From CAZRCZ01 sp964598765 (lineage in GTDB: Bacteria > Sumerlaeota > Sumerlaeia > MVZB01 > JAJFLK01), in contig CAZRCZ010000003.1 of NCBI GenBank assembly GCA_964598765.1, positions 186,001 through 250,000 on the forward strand: a DNA stretch of 64,000 nt, read 5' to 3'. A program made the translations under genes and the position numbers. Below are positions 1 through 8,537 of this stretch, piece by piece. Under the pieces are notes generated by a model that ran no database searches, was not told where the DNA came from, and saw nothing but the letters and a program-made list of their open reading frames with translations. Each line of letters begins with the position of its first letter. Positions within the stretch are counted from its first letter, which is position 1.

Positions 1-1
1 C

Positions 2-283
2 AAGTTGGGACGGCAAGGACGCTGGGGCTCGGCGTTTTGGGTCCGCAACGGCGACCGCTACTTCGTCAACAACGACGTGGGGGACTTGATCATCGCGCAA
101 TTCACGCCTGAAAAATACGCGGAGCTTGACCGGACGAAGCTTATCAAACCGACGACCAACGCCGGATTCGGCCCGCGCCGTCTTTTTGAGACGACGGTCA
201 ATTGGGTCCAACCCGCCTACGCGAATCGTCACATCGTCACCCGCAACGATGAGGAAATCATCCGCGCGTCGCTGGAAAAGTAA
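2..283 (+). CDS. C-terminal part of a PQQ/BamB-like beta-propeller protein (partial)
   Basis: The reading frame is open from the window edge, so the start and most of the gene lie upstream. The 93 visible residues include a propeller-blade pattern (GDRYFVNNDVGDLIIAQFTP) followed by VNWVQPAYANRHIVTRNDEE. This resembles the last blade of PQQ-binding-like (pyrrolo-quinoline quinone repeat) beta-propeller proteins, often annotated as outer-membrane protein assembly BamB-like. In this family each blade carries a short hydrophobic strand ending near a Gly-Asp turn. Whether it is a true BamB or one of the many secreted PQQ-like propellers cannot be told from the tail. Similarity is from recall of the family pattern. 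The TTG at base 5 is an edge artefact, not a start. Confidence 0.75.
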   Translation, partial: KLGRQGRWGSAFWVRNGDRYFVNNDVGDLIIAQFTPEKYAELDRTKLIKPTTNAGFGPRRLFETTVNWVQPAYANRHIVTRNDEEIIRASLEK

Positions 284-335
284 CAGCCAACGTAAGACCG
301 CTACAAGGCTATGGACCGCTTTGAGCTAAGGTTTT

Positions 336-557
336 TCAGAAATCAACCGGCGGCTTGCGAGGCGCCGGCGGCGGGGAAGAGGACTGCATCTGCTTCATTT
401 TTTTTTGCCAGTCCATCCGGTAAAGGGGGCAAATTTCGCGGTTCAGGTAGTGCGACTTTTCCGGATGAACGCAACGGCACTTGCGCGGATTGCTCGGCTC
501 CGGACGATAGGAGACGCAATCGGAGAGAACGCAATAGACGACGATGTGGTTTTCCAT
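336..557 (-). CDS. Small cysteine-rich protein, likely metal-binding
   Basis: A 73-residue protein when started at the inner ATG (base 557), which has a GAGAG Shine-Dalgarno-like stretch just upstream; a longer form would start at 590. The N-terminal half holds five cysteines (YCVLSDC, then KCRCVH, then EICPLY), a spacing typical of a small zinc- or iron-sulfur-binding fold. The C-terminus is a proline-rich tail (SSSPPPAPRK). I do not recognise a named family. The evenly spaced Cys residues and the clean start argue that it is a real gene rather than a chance frame. It lies downstream of the GNAT gene on the same strand, separated by about 50 bp, so co-transcription is possible. Confidence 0.6.
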   Translation of the reverse strand: MENHIVVYCVLSDCVSYRPEPSNPRKCRCVHPEKSHYLNREICPLYRMDWQKKMKQMQSSSPPPAPRKPPVDF

Positions 558-606
558 GATCTCTCGTAGTTCCGCGCAGGCTGGAAGCATATGCTCCCAT
601 TACCTA

Positions 607-1086
607 TCACAGTTTCCTAACGTAATGAATCTGCCTCGCGGCTTCCTTGAATCCCATGGCCGGATAGAGATGCTCGCCGACCTCGTTGCCGACCAGCGTT
701 TCGATTTTCGCCAGTTGCATCCCTTCCTTTTTGAGATAGGCCAAGGCGTGATCCAGCAATTTGCGTCCGATGCCGCGTCCTTGCGCACCCGCCGTGACGG
801 CCAAGTTGGGAATCCGTCCGATGCTTGCCTCGCGGTCCAGCGTCACGGTGACGTAACCCAGAATCTCCGGTTTGCCCGACTTGGCGGCTTCTTCGAAAAC
901 AAAAATGCCCGCAGAATTGGCGCGAACGTCGTCGTCAATGTGCCGCGCCTTGCGCCATGCCCAATCACGCCCGGCCACGATTCCGAACAGTTGCTCGATG
1001 TAATAATCAATTGCCGAGGGTCCGAAAACCTCGGTCGTGATTCGCTTGAGCGCATCGGTGTCTCCAGTTTTGAAAGGGCGAATCAT
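607..1086 (-). CDS. GNAT family N-acetyltransferase
   Basis: This 159-residue protein is the normal length for a single-domain GCN5-related N-acetyltransferase, which moves an acetyl group from acetyl-CoA to an amine. The acetyl-CoA pyrophosphate-binding motif A is clear (NLAVTAGAQGRGIGRKLLDH, with QGRGIG as the Q/RxxGxG/A loop), followed by the usual beta-5/alpha-4 part (ETLVGNEVGEHLYPAMGFKE). The substrate cannot be inferred. Its ATG overlaps the stop of the upstream MFS gene by 4 bp (ATGA), so the two are translationally coupled in one minus-strand operon. Confidence 0.9.
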   Translation of the reverse strand: MIRPFKTGDTDALKRITTEVFGPSAIDYYIEQLFGIVAGRDWAWRKARHIDDDVRANSAGIFVFEEAAKSGKPEILGYVTVTLDREASIGRIPNLAVTAGAQGRGIGRKLLDHALAYLKKEGMQLAKIETLVGNEVGEHLYPAMGFKEAARQIHYVRKL

Positions 1087-2417
1087 CGGTTTGCGGGTTC
1101 CTCGTCTTCGTCGGTCGGGAGCGGGCGTCCTGCCGTTTCGGGGGCGAAAAACATCACGGCGGCTCCGACCAGATAAATCATCGCCATCGCAATCGCCGTC
1201 GAGCGAAAAACCGGGACATCGGGAAATGCGTTTTGCATGGGTTTCCTTATGTAATTGGGCACGAGCGTCAGGACCGCCGCCAAATACCGCCCGACATTAT
1301 AGCAGAACGAAACTCCGGTGGAACGGAGCCGCGTCGGAAAAATTTCAGGAAAATAAACCGCGTATCCTCCAAAAAGAGCAAGCGTTCCGACGCCAAGAAT
1401 GAGGCCGAAGGGAATGATTTGCGAGCCGCGATCCAGAAATCCGAAAACGACGATCACCGCCGCCAATCCGAGAAGACAGGAGAGTTGGAACGTCAACCTT
1501 CTGCCGATCCTCGCGCTGACGAACGCGAATCCCGACATGCTGACGAACGCCCCCAGATCCTGACAAAAAAGCATGATGCTCTTGTGATGCGTGATGGTCG
1601 TCGCGTCCAATCCCGGAAACGCGCTGGCGACCAATTCCGGCGAAAAAAAACTCACGCCCCAAAGTCCGGTCACGCCGACGACGGCGATCGTTCCTCCGAG
1701 CAAAGCATTATTTCTCCAGCGCGGAATGGAAAAGAGATCGCGGTAGGATCCCATCCGTTTGCCCGTTCCGGCTTGCGCGAGCGCTTTGGATCGAATCCAC
1801 GAATCCGGCTCCTTCAATTTGCGAAGCACGAGAACGACCATCAAAGCCGGAACCGCGCCGACAAAGAAAAGATACCGCCAACTGACCGGCAAAACGAAAT
1901 ACCCGATGGCCGCGCCGGTCATATTCCCGACCGCCGAAAGCCCTTGCAGAACCCCCAAGGCATAGGGACGCGGACGTTCCGGCACAACCTCGGCCAAAAG
2001 CGATACTCCCGCCGAAAATTCTCCTCCAACTCCCAAGCCCGTTAGGAAACGATACCCCATGAATTCATACGGCGTGCGCGCGAAACCGGAAAGCGCGGTG
2101 AACGCCGCATAGACCAAAATCGTGAGGAGCATCGTTTTGGCGCGGCCCCATTTGTCCCCTAAGATTCCAAAGATGATTCCTCCCGTTGCCCAGCCGATGA
2201 TGAAGATCGTTGTCGCCCAGCGCCCCATGGCGTCGGGATCGCCGTCGGCCCCTACGAGTTCCTTCATCGCCGCGCCGCGCGCCAAGACAAAAATGCGCTG
2301 GTCCATCGTGTCGAACAGCCAGCCGAGCGAACAAACGATGAATATCCACCAGTGATAGGAGTTCATCTCCTTATACCAAGGGATTTTCGGTTTGAGGGAA
2401 GGCGAAGCGGGAGTCAT
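1083..2417 (-). CDS. MFS transporter (sugar/organic acid:H+ symporter type)
   Basis: The 444-residue protein has about twelve hydrophobic segments in the arrangement of the major facilitator superfamily. The loop after TM2 carries the conserved motif A in the form GILGDKWGRAKTM, and a matching loop between TM8 and TM9 reads SARIGRRLTFQ. The sequence YRFLTGLGVGGEFSAGVSLL in TM4 is the signature seen in the sugar/metabolite:H+ symporter branch. An inner-membrane uptake system for a sugar or organic acid is likely; the substrate is unknown. It is translationally coupled (4-bp overlap) to the downstream GNAT gene. The ATG at 2417 precedes a short cytoplasmic N-terminus. Confidence 0.9.
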   Translation of the reverse strand: MTPASPSLKPKIPWYKEMNSYHWWIFIVCSLGWLFDTMDQRIFVLARGAAMKELVGADGDPDAMGRWATTIFIIGWATGGIIFGILGDKWGRAKTMLLTILVYAAFTALSGFARTPYEFMGYRFLTGLGVGGEFSAGVSLLAEVVPERPRPYALGVLQGLSAVGNMTGAAIGYFVLPVSWRYLFFVGAVPALMVVLVLRKLKEPDSWIRSKALAQAGTGKRMGSYRDLFSIPRWRNNALLGGTIAVVGVTGLWGVSFFSPELVASAFPGLDATTITHHKSIMLFCQDLGAFVSMSGFAFVSARIGRRLTFQLSCLLGLAAVIVVFGFLDRGSQIIPFGLILGVGTLALFGGYAVYFPEIFPTRLRSTGVSFCYNVGRYLAAVLTLVPNYIRKPMQNAFPDVPVFRSTAIAMAMIYLVGAAVMFFAPETAGRPLPTDEDEEPANR

Positions 2418-2477
2418 GGACGCTCGGAATTTCGGGACGGAATTTCGGCGGGATTCTTTCAGAGCGTCGGGATGATG

Positions 2478-3167
2478 TCAACCTTGCGGGTGTTGCGCCG
2501 AATGTGAATCGGCCGTTCTGTCGGAAAGTTTCACCAGTTGAGCGTTGTGAATTCCATGGAGCGTCGCTTGCGCCGTGAGGGAACCGATGAGCGCGAAAAA
2601 CATGTCCCACTGGGTATCCCACGGGTCCCCTTGGGTTCCGAGAAAAGCGTCGGCGGCGCTTCCGGTCGCCTCGGCCACGCCCCATTCGAGCAATTCATAG
2701 AGGGCGCTGATTGCCATGCAGACGCAAAACACAAGAAAGAAAAGCAGTTTGCCGCGCCGGAGCGGCGACTTGCGCAGGAGAATTTCGCGCGCGATCATCG
2801 CCGGAACAAACCCCTGCGCGAAATGGCCAAGCCGGTCGTAATGGTTTCGGCTGAATCCAAAGGCGTCCCGGATCCAATTGAAAAGAGGCATTTCGGCGTA
2901 GGTGTAATGTCCGCCCACGAGAAGAATCAAGGTGTGAAGCCAAATCAAGATGTAAACCAGCGGCGTGAATTTCCAACGGGGATAGAGGACGGTCAAAAAA
3001 ATCGCCCCGCCAATCGCGGGAAATGTTTCCAGAAACCAAGTGAACAAATCATGCGGCCGGATGAGCGACCAAATCAACGCCGCGCCGAAGGAAATCCAGA
3101 GAAACCAATGGAGACGTTTCTCGCGCGGAGGCGGAGTGGATGGGTTCAATTGTGATTGCGTGTCCAT
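2478..3167 (-). CDS. YjdF-like (DUF2238) integral membrane protein
   Basis: A membrane protein of about 229 residues with five to six hydrophobic helices. The run YDRLGHFAQGFVPAMIAREI and the motif SALYELLEWGVA with WDTQWDMFFALIGS are the hallmarks of the DUF2238/YjdF family, whose function is not established. Start choice: the ATG at 3167 has an AAAGAAG purine stretch upstream, while ATG 3185 and GTG 3188 overlap the stop of the upstream glycosyltransferase gene (TGATG). Either way the gene is tightly coupled to the GT39 gene and both probably sit in the inner membrane. Confidence 0.85.
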   Translation of the reverse strand: MDTQSQLNPSTPPPREKRLHWFLWISFGAALIWSLIRPHDLFTWFLETFPAIGGAIFLTVLYPRWKFTPLVYILIWLHTLILLVGGHYTYAEMPLFNWIRDAFGFSRNHYDRLGHFAQGFVPAMIAREILLRKSPLRRGKLLFFLVFCVCMAISALYELLEWGVAEATGSAADAFLGTQGDPWDTQWDMFFALIGSLTAQATLHGIHNAQLVKLSDRTADSHSAQHPQG

Positions 3168-3184
3168 TGGACTTCTTTCGAGCA

Positions 3185-4660
3185 TCACTTTATATCCAAC
3201 TTATAAGGGGCCAACCGAAGAATTTCCTCCGGAATATCCTCCAATTCGAGAAACTCGATTCTCAACCGATTCATACCCGCAACGGCTTCCAATTCCACGG
3301 GCGATGGAATCGGACGGACGCTGACAAACCACAGCGTCGCTTTGGGATTCGACGCCACTCTTGCGCGAATCTGTTCGGCGTCGAACGGAAGAAACTTATA
3401 CGGTTGCCTCAGATAATAGATCAGCGCACCATGCGTGTAGGGGGGGTCCATAACCAGCATGTCGCCCGGATGGAAGCGTCGGTCGAGTTCCTTGGCCGCG
3501 ACGTCGAATGGGCGTTTCTGGCGACTGTCGAAATAATCAACGTGGTAGCGGACCATTCCTCCAAGAATCATCGAGGACAGGAGAAGAGGAGCTATCGGTC
3601 CGAATCGGAGACGCAAATCGGAAAGGCCAAGGGCAACCAGCAAGTAAAACGGAATCGTTGCGATAATTTCGTAGCGTTGGCCGAAAAAGACTATGGGATG
3701 GAAAATAGAAACCAAAAGGGGCAGGCCGAGCGCGCAGGCGAAAAATGGGAGCAAGAGAAATCGCGCATCGGGACGATCCGAGGGCGTTCCTCCCGAATTC
3801 GATCTTGGAAAAGCCGCTACTAACGGCATCGCGAAGGCGACGCATGAGGGGATAATGATCCACCACGGTTTGGGCAGGATGAAAACTCCATAGCAAAAGG
3901 AGTTCAGAATCCCGTGAAATGTGTCCACGGAAAGGGGAGGAATCCAACCGATGTTCTGTCCCGTTTGCATTTGCCGGGTCATTTGCAAGAAACCCGGAAT
4001 GGACAAGGCGATGGTCCATACACACCAGCAGGCAAAAGTCAGGGCGGATCGCATTTCCCGCCGACCGAAGATTGTTAGATGGAACATCCAATAAAGTCCA
4101 ACGAAGGCGACGATGAAGAGATAATAAAAGTGGGTGAAGACGGCTCCGGCGGTTGCGACAAACAGACCCGCCGATTCAAGTATCCATCGGCGAGGCGAGA
4201 GCGGGCGGGACCAAAGGTCAAACGCAAACAGAACGATCAAAACCTCCCAAAATACCAGTAGCGAATACATCCGCGCCTCTTGCGCATACCAGAGATGAAA
4301 AGGGGACAATCCGAGGAAAAGCGTGGCGAGAAGGGAGGTCCCATCGCCGATCATCCGTCGAGCGAGAAACCAAAATAGGGGGATGGTCAAAAGCGAGATG
4401 ACCGCGGAAAAACTCCGAATCGAGACCAGCGAGTTGGAGAAGACGCCGCCCCACATTTTGGCGAGAAAAAAATAAAGAGGCGGGTTGGCTTCCGACGTCG
4501 TAATCGCGCGTGAGATCGCGTCAAAAGAGGGTTGCGAGACCAATCCGAGGGTGGAAGCTTCGTCCCCCCAGATGCTTTCCTCGCCGATCTGATAAAACCG
4601 AAGAAAAGCCGAGACGGCGAGGATAAGAATCAGACAGGAAGTTTGGAAGCGGGAGTTCAT
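3185..4660 (-). CDS. GT39-type membrane glycosyltransferase (ArnT/PMT-like)
   Basis: A 491-residue polytopic protein when started at the ATG at 4660, which begins a good first transmembrane helix (SCLILILAVSAFLRFYQIG). Immediately after TM1 comes GEESIWGDEAS, matching the conserved acidic DE motif of the first periplasmic loop in the dolichyl-phosphate-mannose mannosyltransferase/ArnT clan, and SEANPPLYFFLAKMW follows in the second helix region. Such enzymes move a sugar from a polyprenyl-phosphate donor to a lipid or protein outside the cytoplasmic membrane. The apparent upstream extension to 4735 is encoded by a hexad repeat (4691-4720) and is rejected as coding. It is coupled to the YjdF-like gene downstream. 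Confidence 0.85.
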   Translation of the reverse strand: MNSRFQTSCLILILAVSAFLRFYQIGEESIWGDEASTLGLVSQPSFDAISRAITTSEANPPLYFFLAKMWGGVFSNSLVSIRSFSAVISLLTIPLFWFLARRMIGDGTSLLATLFLGLSPFHLWYAQEARMYSLLVFWEVLIVLFAFDLWSRPLSPRRWILESAGLFVATAGAVFTHFYYLFIVAFVGLYWMFHLTIFGRREMRSALTFACWCVWTIALSIPGFLQMTRQMQTGQNIGWIPPLSVDTFHGILNSFCYGVFILPKPWWIIIPSCVAFAMPLVAAFPRSNSGGTPSDRPDARFLLLPFFACALGLPLLVSIFHPIVFFGQRYEIIATIPFYLLVALGLSDLRLRFGPIAPLLLSSMILGGMVRYHVDYFDSRQKRPFDVAAKELDRRFHPGDMLVMDPPYTHGALIYYLRQPYKFLPFDAEQIRARVASNPKATLWFVSVRPIPSPVELEAVAGMNRLRIEFLELEDIPEEILRLAPYKLDIK

Positions 4661-4690
4661 TGCTCCAATCGGGAAACTCTCCGGCATCTT

Positions 4691-4720
4691 GAGAGCAAGA
4701 GCAAGAGTTAGAGCAGGAGA
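4691..4720. repeat. Hexad GAGCAA-type repeat upstream of the GT39 gene
   Basis: Tandem imperfect copies of GAGCAA/GAGTTA (gagcaagagcaagagttaga) lie between the CxxCH protein gene and the GT39 start. The same hexad appears at 7671-7692, 13875-13906, 51450-51481 and 57041-57080, each time in or next to an intergenic gap, so it is a dispersed family and not a local slippage event. Confidence 0.75.
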
Positions 4721-4755
4721 AAGGAAAAATGGCACGCCGGTTCAGCGGACCCGCG

Positions 4756-7653
4756 CTACATGCCCGAGCCTTTCTCTAGAAACGCGAACAAATCCACCAA
4801 GTCTTGAAGCGACATGGTGTCGAGAAGGCCCTCCGGCATGATTGAAACCGTGGAGGGTCGGCGCTCGACAATTTGATCCTTCGGCACGTCGGTTTTGTCC
4901 CCCGTCGCGGTGATGAGCGTGAGCGTCGCGTCGGTTTCGCCCGCCAACATCCCGTTGACCGTGTCGTGATTCTTGAGTTCCACGTTCAACGCCGTGTATT
5001 GATCGGAAATGACCTTGGAGGGATACATGATGGACTCCAGAATTTCGCGCCGACGGAACCGCTTGACGACGTTGGAGAGATCGGGTCCGCCTCCTTTGCC
5101 TTCCGTTCCAAAGACGTGGCAATTGGCGCACTTGGCGCGCTGGAATACCCGCTTGCCTCGCTCGGCATTCGCCTTTTCATAGGTCATCGGATCGAATTCA
5201 AGATATTCGCTCAACTCTTGGTAACCCATCTGAGCCAAATCCGTTTGCCCCTTGGCCGGACGATCACCCTCGATTTCCGCCCGGAGCGTTTCGGCCCGTT
5301 TGGCCCGCTCGGCCAGTTGCTTTTCCTTTCGCTCCTGCGCGCTTCTCTTCTCCTCTTGGGAAAGATTGGCCAGAACCGATTCCCACAAGTCGTTGATGTA
5401 ACCTTCCATGCTGGCCGCGCCCCCCATCTCCCGCCCGCGATCAAACCATTCGATCAATCGCTTGCGTTGGTCCTGCGTCCATCCTTTGTTGATGACGCGC
5501 AGGGCATAAACGGCGTGGATTTGGTCTTCCTGAGCCTTCTTTGGATCGAGTTGCGCCAGCATTGGCTCAATCGCGCCCGGGGTTTGCATATAACCCAAAA
5601 GTATTTCCAACTCGCGGTGCACACGCGGATCGGAAGCGGGATAGAGGGGAAGAAGCCTTCGTCCGATTTCGTTCATGAATCCGCGTCGTCCCGGATCGGC
5701 GGGAATAAGATCCCGGATAAAGGCGACCTCAAGCATCCGCAGATAAGCGCAAAGCGTGTCGTCCTTCATCGGCGCGCGGCTGTATTGGAGGAGTTTGTCG
5801 AAGACCATATCGGCGTCGCGGACCAGACCTTGGGTCAGCGTCGCGGCGAGCAAGCCTTCCAGCGCGCCGCGCGGGCGGGATTCAATGCTGTCGTCGGCGA
5901 CGGCGTCAATCCAAGCCCGACGATCCACGCGCATCAGGGCCAGCTTCGCGGACCAGCGCAGATGGCTGTCCTCGCTGTCGAGCAAAGCGAAAAGCTTTTT
6001 GACCAAATGATCCTTGGCGGAAACTGGCGTGTCCGAATTCAGTCCGGCGCGAACCAGCGACTCGCACGCGCGGCGGGCCACGAGTCCGTCGTCGTCCCCC
6101 AGCGCGTTGACCAAGGCGTCTCTGGTTTCATCCAATCGGAAGGTTCCGAGCAGGAGAACCGCCGACGCGCGAACTTCGGCGTCACGGTCGCGCGCAAGTT
6201 TCTCAAGAAATTTGAGGTCGGGCTTGGGACCATGCGTTTGCAACAATTCCAAAGCGCGGACGCGATGAGATGACGAAGCCCGCGTGTCCTGAATCGTTTT
6301 TCGCAACTCGCTTTCCCATGGCGCGCCCAGTTCTTTTTTGACTTTTTCGATTGCGGCCTCGCCCCAAGACGAGCGATGCATCGGTTGATCCAGCGCGGCA
6401 TTGAGGCCTGCCGTCGCGGGTTTGAATTCATTATTTCCTTTGTATCGAACTCGGAATAGCCCTCCCGTCGTGGAGCGTCCTCCCGTGGCGAAATAGAGAA
6501 GACCGTCCGGTCCGATTTCCAAATCGGTGACATTAAGCGGCTCGCCTAGGACAAATTCGACGCTCTTGCCCTCGTAAGTCGCTCCGTGCCGCTGGTTGAA
6601 GGTTGCCAGAATTCTTCCGCGTGACCAATCCCCCAAGAAAAGCGCGCCGTAAAATTTTTCGGGGTAGACATGATGCTCGTAAACCGCCATTCCAACCGGC
6701 GAGCCACGTCCGGCGTCCTCCATCGGCGGGAGCATGTCGAAATAGTAGTTGGGAAAAACCCCCGATCCGGTCCGCCAGCCGTAATCGCCGCCGGGAATGC
6801 AATGGACGACGCGGATCGGACGATACCACGGAAGGCCGACGTCCCATTCCATATCCGAATCAAACGTGAAAATTTCTCCGAGGTCGTTCTCCGCAAAATC
6901 AAAGGCGTTGCGGAATCCGGCGCAGAATTGGCTCCATTGTTTGGTTGCCAAATTCAATCGCATCACGACGCCTCCCGGAGCGCGGATGTTCGTCGCGTGG
7001 CCGCGCGGATCAACGTAACGCGGCAACAACTGGTCCTCCTCCAGCCAGCGCGAAGGGGACGCCGGATCGGGCGTAACGTCGGGGTAAGAATGATTTCCAT
7101 ACATCACATAAATCTGGCCGTCGTAGCCGGTGAGAATTGCGTGGGGACCATGCTCGCCGATGCCGCCGATCCGCGATCCGGCGATGAACTCAACCTTGTC
7201 GGCCACGTCGTCGCCGTTGGTGTCGGTCACGCGGTAAAGTCCCGCCCCTTTCGGTCCGTTGGAGCAGACCAACAAATCGCCGGGACCGATAAAGTGCATT
7301 CCGTGCGCGGTTTGAATTTCGGAGCAGAAAACCTTCACGCCGTCGTATTTTCCGTCCTTCTTGGAATCGGTTAGGAGAACGATGCCATTGTGTTCGAGGC
7401 TGAGCGCGGGTCGCCCCTGATAATCGAACGTCATGTTGACGACGGAACCGACCAGATCGTTTCCGGCGACCTCCTCGACCTCAAACCCTTCGGGCGCGAT
7501 GAACCGCCGCTTATCGTGGCTGGGGCGTTCCTTGCGCGTGGATTGCTCCGGAAGCAGGGGCTTGACATCCAAGGCGCGACTGGAAGTTTGGAATCCCAAC
7601 CCCAACGCAACGACGAGAATGATGGATTTCAACGCGAAGATTCGATGATTCAT
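4756..7653 (-). CDS. PVC-type CxxCH heme protein: beta-propeller, HEAT repeats, cytochrome c domain
   Basis: A 965-residue exported protein. The ATG at 7653 begins a signal peptide (IILVVALGLGFQTSSRALD); an upstream frame extension comes from a hexad repeat and is dropped. Residues about 40-420 form a membrane-bound-dehydrogenase-type propeller (FEVEEVAGNDLVGSVVNMTF, GPKGAGLYRVTDTNGDDVAD, IRAPGGVVMRLN). The middle is helical HEAT-like repeats (SHRVRALELLQTH, DRDAEVRASAVLLLG). The C-terminus holds a covalent heme site CANCH at about residues 842-846, followed by GGGPDLSNV and MYPSKVISDQY. This architecture is common in Planctomycetota/Verrucomicrobiota and is thought to mediate periplasmic oxidation of sugars; the substrate is unknown. 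The DUF1080 gene lies just upstream on the same strand. Confidence 0.93.
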   Translation of the reverse strand: MNHRIFALKSIILVVALGLGFQTSSRALDVKPLLPEQSTRKERPSHDKRRFIAPEGFEVEEVAGNDLVGSVVNMTFDYQGRPALSLEHNGIVLLTDSKKDGKYDGVKVFCSEIQTAHGMHFIGPGDLLVCSNGPKGAGLYRVTDTNGDDVADKVEFIAGSRIGGIGEHGPHAILTGYDGQIYVMYGNHSYPDVTPDPASPSRWLEEDQLLPRYVDPRGHATNIRAPGGVVMRLNLATKQWSQFCAGFRNAFDFAENDLGEIFTFDSDMEWDVGLPWYRPIRVVHCIPGGDYGWRTGSGVFPNYYFDMLPPMEDAGRGSPVGMAVYEHHVYPEKFYGALFLGDWSRGRILATFNQRHGATYEGKSVEFVLGEPLNVTDLEIGPDGLLYFATGGRSTTGGLFRVRYKGNNEFKPATAGLNAALDQPMHRSSWGEAAIEKVKKELGAPWESELRKTIQDTRASSSHRVRALELLQTHGPKPDLKFLEKLARDRDAEVRASAVLLLGTFRLDETRDALVNALGDDDGLVARRACESLVRAGLNSDTPVSAKDHLVKKLFALLDSEDSHLRWSAKLALMRVDRRAWIDAVADDSIESRPRGALEGLLAATLTQGLVRDADMVFDKLLQYSRAPMKDDTLCAYLRMLEVAFIRDLIPADPGRRGFMNEIGRRLLPLYPASDPRVHRELEILLGYMQTPGAIEPMLAQLDPKKAQEDQIHAVYALRVINKGWTQDQRKRLIEWFDRGREMGGAASMEGYINDLWESVLANLSQEEKRSAQERKEKQLAERAKRAETLRAEIEGDRPAKGQTDLAQMGYQELSEYLEFDPMTYEKANAERGKRVFQRAKCANCHVFGTEGKGGGPDLSNVVKRFRRREILESIMYPSKVISDQYTALNVELKNHDTVNGMLAGETDATLTLITATGDKTDVPKDQIVERRPSTVSIMPEGLLDTMSLQDLVDLFAFLEKGSGM

Positions 7654-7670
7654 CTTTTTTCCTATTTCGT

Positions 7671-7692
7671 GCTCTTGATCTTGCTCTTGCTT
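7671..7692. repeat. Hexad TTGCTC-type repeat
   Basis: Short run of TTGCTC/TTGATC hexads (gctcttgatcttgctcttgc) just upstream of the CxxCH protein start codon. Same family as at 4691-4720 but in the opposite orientation. Confidence 0.7.
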
Positions 7693-7757
7693 TGGCCCGG
7701 AGGCTGGGAATCTGAAATCGCGCATCCGAAATTTCCTATCTCAAATCTCAAATCGCT

Positions 7758-8435
7758 TTACTTCAATTCTTTAATTTTCAAATCCTTGAAACTGACCATC
7801 ATCGCCGGACCGGCATGGATTTGCAGACCGATGGCTCCTTCTTTGGCTCCCGCGGGATCGTCCATGTCGAGGACCGTTTTGCCGTTAAAGACCATTTTGA
7901 CGTGATCCCCCTTGCAAGTGATTTCGTATTCGTTCCAGTCGGTCGGTTTGGCCAACGCGCCGACGGCTTTCTTGTCGGCGTCGCTCATGTTCTTCCAGTA
8001 ATCCATGATGCCCCGCTTTCGCTCTTCGTAAAGCATCCCCCAAAAACCGTCCGCCGCGTCGGCCTGATAACCGGCCATCACGTATTCGGGGAGTTGCTCG
8101 CTCCGAAATTGAATTCCGCTGTTGTGGTTGCGGAGTTTGATTTTGGCGCGGAGGATGAAATCGGAATAATGCTTCTCGGTCGAGAGGAAAGTGTTGTGTT
8201 CGGCCTTGGTCTGGTCGGTCGAGCCGACAATCACGCCGTCCACGACTTTCCAAAATCGCGGGTCACCCTTCCAACCCGTGAGGTCCTTGCCGTTGAAAAT
8301 GGGAACGAATCCTTCATCGCCTTTGGCTGTGTCGTTGGTTTTGGATTTATCTTCCGCCCGAGCCAAAATCGAAATGACGGCAATCATCGTGATCGCCCAA
8401 AAGCGGCATGGCGTGACAAAATGGCGTTTCTTCAT
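7758..8435 (-). CDS. DUF1080 (3-keto-disaccharide hydrolase-like) secreted protein
   Basis: A 225-residue protein with an N-terminal signal peptide (FWAITMIAVISILARAEDKS) after a basic start, and an AGAGGAGAG ribosome-binding site 8 nt before the ATG. The domain begins FVPIFNGKDLTGWKGDPRFW and continues with FILRAKIKLRNHNSGIQFRS and WNEYEITCKGDHVKMVFNGK, the jelly-roll pattern of DUF1080, recently linked to 3-keto-glycoside hydrolysis. It probably acts in the periplasm on oxidised sugars, fitting its neighbour, the CxxCH/propeller protein, about 100 bp downstream. Joint work in a 3-keto-sugar route is an inference from the pairing. Confidence 0.9.
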   Translation of the reverse strand: MKKRHFVTPCRFWAITMIAVISILARAEDKSKTNDTAKGDEGFVPIFNGKDLTGWKGDPRFWKVVDGVIVGSTDQTKAEHNTFLSTEKHYSDFILRAKIKLRNHNSGIQFRSEQLPEYVMAGYQADAADGFWGMLYEERKRGIMDYWKNMSDADKKAVGALAKPTDWNEYEITCKGDHVKMVFNGKTVLDMDDPAGAKEGAIGLQIHAGPAMMVSFKDLKIKELK

Positions 8436-8537
8436 GTTTGGTTCTCTCCTCTGCGGCGAGATCGGTCAAATTGGCGTCAAATGACGCGGGATTCTAGGCC
8501 ATTCTCCGATGAATAGGCAAGGACGGATGAGGGTTCT

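Noticed and set aside
4691..4720. CRISPR-like array from repeated hexads
   Set aside because: Units are only 6 bp without unique spacers, and no cas genes exist in the window.
4873..6273. 466-codon plus-strand open frame
   Set aside because: Antisense shadow of the CxxCH heme protein gene; composition driven by its codons, no family motifs.
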